From Acidobacteriota bacterium (lineage in GTDB: Bacteria > Acidobacteriota > Polarisedimenticolia > Gp22-AA2), in the NCBI GenBank assembly GCA_027297005.1, contig JAPUIN010000127.1:1-14056 (forward strand): DNA of 14,056 nucleotides, in the 5' to 3' direction. Below, piece by piece: positions 5,891 to 11,928 of this stretch. The notes below the pieces were generated by a model. The model saw only the letters and a list, made by a program, of their open reading frames with translations, did no database searches and was not told the origin of the DNA. Each line of letters starts with the position of its first letter. Position 1 is the first letter of the stretch. Made by a program: the position numbers and the translations under genes.

Positions 5891-5916
5891 ATCCGGGTTT
5901 CTGAACGGAACGGGAA

Positions 5917-6387
5917 ATGGATCCGCGACCGATTGCTGGCGCGCTTGATGCCACAGGGATGAAGTTTGCCGTCGTCGTCAGCCGCTTCAACGAATTCATC
6001 GGAGAGCGGTTGCTGCGCTCGGCGCTCGATTGCCTCGAGCGGCACGGCGCGATGGAGTCGGCGATCACGGTGGCGCAGGTTCCTGGCTGCCTGGAGATAC
6101 CCGTCACGGCGAGGCACCTCGCTCTCTCCGGTCGGCATGATGCCGTCATCTGTCTCGGATGCGTCATCCGGGGTGAGACCGATCACTACGACCAGGTCTG
6201 CGCAGAGGTCGCGCGTGGCGTCGCCGCTGCGGCGATGGAATCGGGCCGGCCGGTCACCTTCGGCGTGCTGACCACCGAAAACCTCAGACAGGCCCTCGAG
6301 CGAGCTGGCGCCAAGGGGGGGAACAAGGGCTGGGATGCGGCCATGGCTGCGATCGAGATGGTGAACCTCCTCAGGAAGCTGGATTGA
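5917..6387 (+). CDS. ribH: 6,7-dimethyl-8-ribityllumazine synthase
   Basis: The penultimate enzyme of riboflavin synthesis condenses 5-amino-6-ribitylaminouracil with 3,4-dihydroxy-2-butanone 4-phosphate. It usually assembles into pentamers or 60-mer capsids in the cytoplasm. The 156 residues match the family length. Visible motifs are the substrate-binding SRFNEFIGERLL (22-33), PGCLEIPVTARHLA (57-70) and GCVIRGETDHYD (81-92) with the catalytic His90. Next come FGVLTTENLRQALERAG (116-132) and the C-terminal GNKGWDAAMAAIEM (135-148). Asp89 before the catalytic His, where other residues are more usual, is a mild variation. ATG 5917 gives an N-terminus of normal length (GALDATGMKFAVVVSRFN); the purine stretch GGAACGGG upstream is only a moderate ribosome binding site. 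nusB follows after 3 nt. Confidence 0.97.
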   Translation: MDPRPIAGALDATGMKFAVVVSRFNEFIGERLLRSALDCLERHGAMESAITVAQVPGCLEIPVTARHLALSGRHDAVICLGCVIRGETDHYDQVCAEVARGVAAAAMESGRPVTFGVLTTENLRQALERAGAKGGNKGWDAAMAAIEMVNLLRKLD

Positions 6388-6390
6388 ACC

Positions 6391-6855
6391 ATGGGGACAC
6401 GGCGGACGGCGCGGGAGATGGCGCTGCAGATGCTCTACCAGGCCGAAGCGGCGTCAATGCCGATCGCCGAGGTGATCGAACGATTCTGGAGCGATCGTCC
6501 CGTGACATCTGAGGTCCGCGACTTCGCCGAGCGGCTGGCGCGCGGTACTGCGTTCCGCGCGCACGAAATCGATCCCCTCATCCAACAGACCCTCGACAAC
6601 TGGCGCCTCGATCGTCTGGCGATCGTCGATCGCAACGTGCTGCGGATGGCGGTGTTTGAAATTCTCCACGAGCCGGACACGCCGGAGGTGGTCGTCATCG
6701 ACGAGGCGATCGAGGTGGCCAAACGGTTCGGCGGGGAGGAATCGGGCCAGTTCGTGAACGGTATCCTCGACGCTGTCCGCAAGGGCGCCAGGGAGGCTGT
6801 CGCGGTCCCCACCACTCCCGCTAAGGGGTCCGGCGACCCGGAAGCCGCCTCTTGA
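6391..6855 (+). CDS. nusB: Transcription antitermination factor NusB
   Basis: A small all-helical RNA-binding protein that, with NusE (S10), binds boxA in rRNA leaders and prevents premature termination by RNA polymerase. The 154 residues show the family pattern: the N-terminal TRRTAREMALQMLYQAE (3-19), with the Arg-rich helix that contacts boxA, and LDRLAIVDRNVLRMAVFEIL (73-92). TPEVVVIDEAIEVAKRFGGEESGQFVNGILDAV (97-129) contains the typical NEAVE-like and FVNGILD motifs. The last 20 or so residues (VAVPTTPAKGSGDPEAAS) are a short disordered-looking tail beyond the domain. The gene lies 3 nt after ribH in the widespread ribH-nusB order and is the last gene of this operon. No clear intrinsic terminator follows it. 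Confidence 0.97.
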   Translation: MGTRRTAREMALQMLYQAEAASMPIAEVIERFWSDRPVTSEVRDFAERLARGTAFRAHEIDPLIQQTLDNWRLDRLAIVDRNVLRMAVFEILHEPDTPEVVVIDEAIEVAKRFGGEESGQFVNGILDAVRKGAREAVAVPTTPAKGSGDPEAAS

Positions 6856-6935
6856 ACCGTCTGCCTCCCCTTCCCCCGGGGCGTCGCCGACCCGAATCTC
6901 CATTCTCCCGAAAATCCCGCCGGATCGGCCGCTCC

Positions 6936-6959
6936 GACAGCCGTGATCACGGATCTGTC
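6936..6959. promoter_or_regulatory. Interrupted palindrome, candidate operator
   Basis: CCGTGATCACGG (6941-6952) is a perfect 12-bp palindrome. It is flanked by GACAG (6936-6940) and CTGTC (6955-6959), which extends the symmetry to 11-bp arms with a 2-nt bulge. It resembles the binding site of a dimeric regulator more than a terminator, because no U-run follows. Confidence 0.4.
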
Positions 6960-7019
6960 ATCACCCAATTTGCTCACTCGGGTGGCCCCAGCCGTAAATA
7001 GATCTAGATTTTAACCGTA

Positions 7020-7050
7020 CCGACGTATGCGCCCGAAGTGCGTCCGTCGG
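7020..7050. promoter_or_regulatory. Imperfect 13-bp hairpin upstream of cheA
   Basis: Bases 7020-7032 (CCGACGTATGCGC) pair with 7038-7050 (GTGCGTCCGTCGG) with one mismatch and two G-T wobbles around the loop CCGAA. No U-tract follows on either strand. It may be a leader structure, an attenuator or a second operator of the che-like operon. Confidence 0.4.
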
Positions 7051-7195
7051 CGATCGGGGGCTACCTATATCTAAGGGGCGGCTGTGAGATTCACTGTCGA
7101 AATGGACTGCACCGGCGGCGCGCTCAGGGGAAGCCTGATCGACCGGAGATCGCGCGGAACGGGGAGCGCACGCTGCCCGACGGAGCGATCGCGCC

Positions 7196-9214
7196 ATGAC
7201 TGATCGTGGGGGTGAAGGCGCGGGGAATCGCCAGGGTCCCGACCGCGATCTTCTGTTGGAGATCGAGGAGATCTTCGATTCGCTCGCCGCCCGCCTGAAC
7301 GATCTCGAGACGGGTCTGGCCCAGGGTAGCGTGAGATCGGGCCTCATCAATGTTTTGTTCCGTGAGGTCCACACGTTGAAAGGATTGGCTGGCCTGCTCG
7401 AGAGCTCACGGGTGCCGGAGCTGGCTCACGATCTCGAGGAGCATCTGGATCGGTTGCGCATGGGTCGACTGTCACTCGACCATGCCGCGGTGGATCGAAT
7501 TCATGAAGCGGTCGACGCCATGGTCGCCCTCGTGCGCGGCGCTCCGACCTCCGAGGCGCGCGAAGCGGAACTCGTTGCGCTGCGGGCCTGCCTCAGAACA
7601 GAGACCGGGTCGTTCGAAGCGCCGTCGGAGCGGCTGGAAGATCTCCCTCTTGATCAGGCTCTGCGCCGGTCGTTGACCGAGTACGAGGAGCAGCGACTCG
7701 AGTCCGCGCTGCGGGAGGGGCTGGGCATCTTTCTGGTGCGGGTCGGATTCGCGATGGAGGAGTGCGATGCCGGGCTCAGGACCATGGTGGGCCGGGTCGA
7801 ACCTATCGGCGAGATGATCACCACGTTCCCGCTGCTGGACGAATCCCCCGACGGGCAGATGGTGTTCGCTCTGCTCGTCGCGACCGCACGTGGTGACCAG
7901 CTGACGAGCAGACTCACTTCGGCCGGGGCGGTGATCGAGCCGCTCACGGGACGGGCGTCGAGCCCGGCGCGAGAGGGCAGCGATGCGGATCTTTCAGGTG
8001 AGGTGTTGCACGGCCAAACGACCTCGAGCCTCCGAATCCCGATCAGTCGACTCGATGACATCCTGAATCAGGTTGCCGATCTCGGTGTGGCCGTGGCCGC
8101 ACTGCGCCGGGCGATCGATCGCGCCGTGGAGGCTGTGCCGGTAGGGCCCGAGATGCAGTTGGTCGAAACGAGAATCCGCGATCTCGCGCCGCGGATGAGC
8201 ATTCTGCAGAGGAGCACGGTCGAGTCGCGTCTCGTGCCGATCGGCCAGGTGTTCGGTCGGCTCTCCCTGATGGTCAGCCGCGAAGCGCGATCGGCGGGGA
8301 AGGAGATCGACCTCGTGGTCTCGGGGGCCGCGACGGAGATCGACAAGGCGGTCGCGGATGCACTGGCGACGGCGCTCATGCATCTCCTACGGAATGCAGT
8401 GGATCATGGGATCGAGACCCCTGCGGATCGGGAGAGCGCGGGCAAGGCTCGGCGCGCGCGCCTAAGACTTGATGCGAGTCGGCGCGGCAGCCGCATTGTC
8501 ATCGCGGTCGAGGACGACGGGCGGGGGATCGACGGTGAAAAGGTGCGCGCGGCGGCGATCGCGGCGGGCCGGATCGGCAAAGATGCCACGCTGTCCGAAA
8601 GCGAGATTCTCGGAATGATTTTCGAGCCGGGCTTCAGCACAGCATCACGGGTCAGTCGTGTCTCGGGGAGGGGAGTGGGGCTCGATGCCGTGCGCCAGTC
8701 GGTCCACCGGTTGAAAGGATCGGTCGACGTCAGTTCGAGAGCCGGGCAGGGAACCACCTTCACCCTGAATATGCCGTTGACACTCCTGCTCGTGGAGGCG
8801 CTGATCGTCGCCAGCTCCGGCCGGCGGTTCGCCATCCTGACCAGTTCGATCCGTGAGAACCTCAGGCTCGATCGGGCACGGCTGCGTCGCATCGGAAAGT
8901 ATGAGTTCTACGACCATCCCCTTGGCACGATGCCCGTTTTACGACTACGGCATCTCCTGCCGGGGGCGCGGGGTGATGGTGAGGCGCGGGATCGTTTCGC
9001 CGTGGTCGCCGGCACCAGGGCGCGGCCGATCTCTCTGTTGATCGACGAACTGGTCGGACACCAGGAAGTGATGATCAAACCGCTCGGGGATCGCCTTGGC
9101 GAAATCCCGGGCGTCGTCGGCGCGACCGATCTGGGGGACTCGACGGCGGTCCTCGTTCTCGACCCGGAAGGGCTTGCGCGACGCGAGGCGGGAGATGCGC
9201 GAGCGGCAAACTGA
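7196..9214 (+). CDS. cheA: CheA-type chemosensory histidine kinase
   Basis: An autophosphorylating kinase that passes phosphate from a His on its HPt domain to CheY-type receivers. The 672 residues read in order as follows. HPt domain (about 15-115) with phospho-His59 in VHTLKGLAGL. A middle domain (about 155-250), LTEYEEQRLESALREGLGI through GEMITTFPLLDE, which is not the classical CheY-binding P2. Dimerisation helices (about 278-365). ATPase domain with N-box LLRNAVDHGIE (397-407), G1 EDDGRGID (439-446), F-box IFEPGFSTA (475-483) and G2 GRGVGLD (491-497). C-terminal CheW-like coupling domain (about 525-665). There is no C-terminal receiver. All catalytic boxes are intact. ATG 7196 follows GGAG at 7182-7185. 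It heads a five-gene cluster and its end overlaps the CheW-like gene. Whether it controls motility or another output cannot be told from the window. Confidence 0.96.
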   Translation: MTDRGGEGAGNRQGPDRDLLLEIEEIFDSLAARLNDLETGLAQGSVRSGLINVLFREVHTLKGLAGLLESSRVPELAHDLEEHLDRLRMGRLSLDHAAVDRIHEAVDAMVALVRGAPTSEAREAELVALRACLRTETGSFEAPSERLEDLPLDQALRRSLTEYEEQRLESALREGLGIFLVRVGFAMEECDAGLRTMVGRVEPIGEMITTFPLLDESPDGQMVFALLVATARGDQLTSRLTSAGAVIEPLTGRASSPAREGSDADLSGEVLHGQTTSSLRIPISRLDDILNQVADLGVAVAALRRAIDRAVEAVPVGPEMQLVETRIRDLAPRMSILQRSTVESRLVPIGQVFGRLSLMVSREARSAGKEIDLVVSGAATEIDKAVADALATALMHLLRNAVDHGIETPADRESAGKARRARLRLDASRRGSRIVIAVEDDGRGIDGEKVRAAAIAAGRIGKDATLSESEILGMIFEPGFSTASRVSRVSGRGVGLDAVRQSVHRLKGSVDVSSRAGQGTTFTLNMPLTLLLVEALIVASSGRRFAILTSSIRENLRLDRARLRRIGKYEFYDHPLGTMPVLRLRHLLPGARGDGEARDRFAVVAGTRARPISLLIDELVGHQEVMIKPLGDRLGEIPGVVGATDLGDSTAVLVLDPEGLARREAGDARAAN

Positions 9215-9692
9215 GGAGGTCGCCCCGGGTACGGGCGTGGCGGAGAGTTCCCTGCTCGATGGAGCATGGATTCTGGTGTTCGCGCTCGAGGGCAGGGAGT
9301 TCGGTATTCCCCTTGAGGGGGTCGTCGAGATCATCCGATACCGGCCCGCAACACCGGTCCCGGGAGCGGATGAATCGATCGAGGGGATCCTTCCGTTCAG
9401 GGGACGGATGGTCACGCTGTTCGACGCCCGGCGGCGGCTCGCGCTGACGAAGCGTCCCTTCGATGAGCCGGCGCGCATCATCGTTCTTCACGACGGCGAG
9501 GACCTGGTCGGGCTGGTGGTTGATTCGGTCACACGAGTGAGCGCGGCGCCTGAAAGAGAGCGCCAGCCGCTTCCTGAGAGCCTGCGACTGCGGGAGGAGC
9601 ACCTGTATAGCGGTGCTCTGGGAACGCACGGAAGCTACATCCTGCTTCTCGACCTGGCGGCGTTTTTTGAGCGGATGAGGGGATCGGCATGA
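9195..9692 (+). CDS. cheW: CheW-like coupling protein
   Basis: A single CheW domain (165 residues with this start), which would couple CheA to receptors or serve as a scaffold. The core is typical: WILVFALEGREFGIPLEGVVEIIRY, then TPVPGADESIEGILPFRGRMVTLFDARRRL, then IIVLHDGEDLVGLVVDSVTRV. A C-terminal strand-helix ends in SYILLLDLAAFFERM. I chose ATG 9195, which overlaps the cheA end by 20 nt with GAGG 6 nt upstream. GTG 9237 would give 151 residues and still leave a full domain, but the strong GAGGAGGT at 9213-9220 is too far from it (16 nt). The consequence is only a few N-terminal residues. The next gene begins 10 nt after the stop. Confidence 0.9.
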   Translation: MRERQTEEVAPGTGVAESSLLDGAWILVFALEGREFGIPLEGVVEIIRYRPATPVPGADESIEGILPFRGRMVTLFDARRRLALTKRPFDEPARIIVLHDGEDLVGLVVDSVTRVSAAPERERQPLPESLRLREEHLYSGALGTHGSYILLLDLAAFFERMRGSA

Positions 9693-9702
9693 GAGGTAGA
9701 CG

Positions 9703-10614
9703 ATGATCGTCACGTGCCCACAATGTGGACGCCAGTACCGGCTCGATCCCGCGCGCCTCACCTCGGGCCGCAGGCGCCTGCGCTGTACCGAGTGTGGCCA
9801 CGTCTTCGCAGTCGCTGCGAAGGGATCGGATGCGACCGAGACCGCAGCTGCGCCGGCAACACCCGGACCGAACGCAGCCCCGCTCGTCGTGGTCGGGGAC
9901 GAGCCGCGTGAATTCCGTGATCTGGTCTGCCGGACGCTGGAGGGTCTGGGTTGTCGGGTTGAAGCGACCGAGGACGGTGAGTCGGCCTGGCGGATCGCGG
10001 CCGAGAAACAACCACGGCTCATGGTGCTGAACGTCTATCTCAGGAAGCTTCTCGGCGTGGCGGTTTGCGAGGCCATCAAGGGGAAGGAGAATCTGCGCGG
10101 CATCCGCGTCATCCTGGTCGGCTCGGTATTCAAGTCTGAACGCTTCGTGCGTGGTCCCCGTCATCTGTACGGAGCGGACGATTACTTCGAAGACGTGATT
10201 CCGACAGCGGAGATGCGCGATCGATTTGCGGCGATGCTCGGTGCGTCGCGCGGCGGGGATCGGGCGAGTCGCCCGGGAGTTGCGGCCGGGGGTCGAGGAG
10301 GATCCGATCAACGCATCGTTTCGGGATCTCGATCGGTGGGCGTGGGGGCGATCGAACCACGCCCGGAGATCCGCCGACTGGCGCGCATCATGTTGTCCGA
10401 CCTGAAGATCTACTATCCCGATCGGTTCGAGCGGGCCGTTCTGGAACGCAGGTTCTTCGAATCGTTCCGTGAGGAACTGACCAAGGGGAAAGAGCTGATT
10501 GCCGGACGATTTCCCGATCTTGTCGACAGATTGGAGGTTCTGGCGGGGGCGTTGAGGGAAGGTCTCGACGAGGAGCGCGCTGCCGCGGGACATGTCGCCG
10601 ATGCGGGGCGATGA
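9703..10614 (+). CDS. Zinc-ribbon protein with degenerate receiver domain
   Basis: This 303-residue protein has three parts. Residues 1-38 form an MJ0042-type zinc ribbon with CPQC (5-8) and CTEC (28-31), spaced as in proteins that start IxCPxC...YxxdP. About 59-175 is a CheY-like fold, recognisable from APLVVVGDEPREF, GCRVEATEDGESAWRIA, VCEAIKG and GADDYFEDVIP, but the phosphorylation site is gone. Asn110 replaces the acceptor Asp, the acidic pair is reduced to GD (65-66), the Thr/Ser region reads ILVGSVFK, and the conserved Lys-Pro is replaced by Glu-Asp. After a Gly-rich linker (about 176-222), residues 225-300 form a helical domain, RRLARIMLSDLKIYYPDRFERAVLE through ALREGLDEE. I infer a phosphorylation-independent adaptor or regulator working with CheA. 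The ribosome binding site GAGAGG precedes ATG 9703. The zinc ribbon may bind metal, nucleic acid or protein. Confidence 0.88.
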   Translation: MIVTCPQCGRQYRLDPARLTSGRRRLRCTECGHVFAVAAKGSDATETAAAPATPGPNAAPLVVVGDEPREFRDLVCRTLEGLGCRVEATEDGESAWRIAAEKQPRLMVLNVYLRKLLGVAVCEAIKGKENLRGIRVILVGSVFKSERFVRGPRHLYGADDYFEDVIPTAEMRDRFAAMLGASRGGDRASRPGVAAGGRGGSDQRIVSGSRSVGVGAIEPRPEIRRLARIMLSDLKIYYPDRFERAVLERRFFESFREELTKGKELIAGRFPDLVDRLEVLAGALREGLDEERAAAGHVADAGR

Positions 10615-10710
10615 GGTGCGATTTGGACCGGACTCGAGGGAGGCTCGGGATCGCGGTTCGGGCGGGTCGTTCCGGCGGGATGGCGTGGCCCGTCGGCGGG
10701 ACATATATTT
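10615..10710. other. 96-nt gap inside the signalling operon
   Basis: No gene is visible. The end is a short AT-rich stretch (ACATATATTT, 10701-10710) directly before the GAF gene. TATATT at 10704 looks like a -10 box, but no -35 sequence sits at the right distance, so an internal promoter is only possible. There is no good ribosome binding site here either. Confidence 0.35.
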
Positions 10711-11532
10711 GTGACGATGGCTCGATCGGCACGAGCGGTTTCGACGGCGGGCGATGCGGAGGCGCTCCGCGCGCGGCTGGACGCGATGCGGGGCGAGTTC
10801 GAGAACGCCTGCTCATTCACCGAAGAACTGCTCAAGGAAAACGAAGCGCTCAAGGCACGCGTGGCCGACCTGATGCGTCGGGGGGGGCGCGGCAAGGATG
10901 CCGGTGCGGTTGCCGGGTCAGGCACCCTCGCGGAGCGGATCCTCGAGCTCGAGGAGATGAACCACTCGTTCAGCGCCCGCTGTCAGGAAATCGAGAGGCA
11001 GCACAACCAGCTGGCCAATTTGTATGTCGCGTCCTACCAGCTTCACGCAACGCTCACTTTCCGCGAGGTCATCGACACCCTCAAGGAGATTCTGATCAAT
11101 CTGGTCGGTGCCGAGAGCTTCGCCCTTTTCTGGGTCGACGAGCGCCAGGGGATCCTGAAGACCGAGGCGTGCGAAGGGGTGGAGGATCTGGTGCCGTCGG
11201 AGGTGCGCTACAAGGGGGGAGTTCTGGCAGCCGCCGCGCAGCGCGGCGAATCGTACTATGCCGATCCCCTGCCGCCCCGCGCGAAGCCCGATCCGGCGCG
11301 CCCGATCGCCTGTATCCCCCTGCGCATCGGCGAGCGGGTGATCGGCGTCATTGCCATCTACCGCCTGCTCGAGCAGAAGGATCGTTTTACTCCTGGCGAC
11401 TTCGAGCTGTTTACGCTGCTGGCCTGTCACGCCGCGACCGCGCTGTTCGCGTCCAAGCTGTTCGAACAGTCAGAACAGAAGCTCAACAACCTGCAGGGGT
11501 TCATCAACATGCTCACGGCGTCGACCGGTTAA
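10711..11532 (+). CDS. Coiled-coil GAF-domain protein
   Basis: A soluble 273-residue protein with two N-terminal heptad-rich segments (about 15-55 and 74-110, for example NACSFTEELLKENEALKARVADL and RILELEEMNHSF) separated by a Gly-rich linker. A GAF domain follows (about 115-250): FREVIDTLKEILINLVGAESFALFWVDE, then the core ACIPLRIGERVIGVIAIYR and a C-terminal helix. It has no catalytic domain, so it probably binds a ligand or a partner and signals through its coiled coil. It lies between the pseudo-receiver gene and the CheY-like gene, 12 nt before the latter. It may therefore supply sensory input to this CheA in place of, or besides, a chemoreceptor. The start is uncertain: GTG 10711 or ATG 10717, two residues apart, both without a clear ribosome binding site. 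The ligand cannot be deduced. Confidence 0.85.
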   Translation: MTMARSARAVSTAGDAEALRARLDAMRGEFENACSFTEELLKENEALKARVADLMRRGGRGKDAGAVAGSGTLAERILELEEMNHSFSARCQEIERQHNQLANLYVASYQLHATLTFREVIDTLKEILINLVGAESFALFWVDERQGILKTEACEGVEDLVPSEVRYKGGVLAAAAQRGESYYADPLPPRAKPDPARPIACIPLRIGERVIGVIAIYRLLEQKDRFTPGDFELFTLLACHAATALFASKLFEQSEQKLNNLQGFINMLTASTG

Positions 11533-11544
11533 GCGGGGGATGAG

Positions 11545-11928
11545 ATGAGCGCGGTCACGCTCCTGGTCGTCGAGGATTCGCCGATGATGCGACAGTTGAT
11601 CGCGTTCAGCCTCCGTCGGCTTCAGGGCTGCAGGGTGATCGAGGCGGTCGACGGGGTCGACGCCCTGAAGAAGCTGACGACCGACAAAGTCGATCTCGTC
11701 ATCACCGATCTCAACATGCCGATGATGGATGGCCTGAAGCTGGTGACGCTGATCCGCGGGAATGCGCGGATGAAATCGCTGCCGATTGTGATCGTGACCA
11801 CCGAGGGAGCCGAAGCCGACCGCGAGCGCGGAATGGCCCTCGGAGCGAATGCCTACCTCCCGAAGCCGATTCAGCCGTCTGATCTTCTACGGACGGTGAC
11901 CTCGCTGCTCGAAAGCGCCAAGAACTGA
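11545..11928 (+). CDS. CheY-like single-domain response regulator
   Basis: A 127-residue stand-alone receiver with all catalytic residues: acidic pair Glu10-Asp11 (VVEDSPMMR), phospho-acceptor Asp55 (LVITDLNMPMMDG), Thr85 (IVTTEGAE) and Lys107 in YLPKPI. The length and the lack of an output domain are those of CheY. As the last gene of the cluster it is the obvious phosphate acceptor of the CheA encoded upstream. The motor or other target is unknown. GGGGGA lies 4 nt before ATG 11545. The last 42 nt overlap the end of the convergent glycosyltransferase gene. Confidence 0.93.
   Translation: MSAVTLLVVEDSPMMRQLIAFSLRRLQGCRVIEAVDGVDALKKLTTDKVDLVITDLNMPMMDGLKLVTLIRGNARMKSLPIVIVTTEGAEADRERGMALGANAYLPKPIQPSDLLRTVTSLLESAKN

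Larger units (their letters stand above)
6856..7195. other. Intergenic region between nusB and cheA
   Basis: I see no gene in these 340 bases. They hold a palindrome at 6936-6959, an AT-rich island around 6994-7014 containing the palindrome TAGATCTA (6999-7006), and a 13-bp hairpin at 7020-7050. TATATCTAAGGGG follows at 7066-7078. The AT-rich island in a GC-rich genome is where I would expect the promoter of the signalling operon, but no -35/-10 pair fits well. A different sigma factor is possible. Confidence 0.5.

Noticed and set aside
5876..5904. Second ribH promoter from the second TTGACA
   Set aside because: The matching -10 (TTCTGA) is poor, and the start would be almost at the ribosome binding site.
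5770..5916. FMN riboswitch in front of ribH
   Set aside because: The leader after the predicted start is only about 47 nt and none of the conserved riboswitch blocks is present.
6995..7021. Flagellar sigma-28 type promoter before cheA (TAAA, 15 nt, ACCGTACC)
   Set aside because: Only the TAAA and CCG parts fit the GCCGATAA consensus; too weak to claim.
9529..10704. 391-aa open frame on the minus strand
   Set aside because: Antisense to the zinc-ribbon/pseudo-receiver and CheW-like genes, Arg-rich, with no recognisable motif or ribosome binding site.
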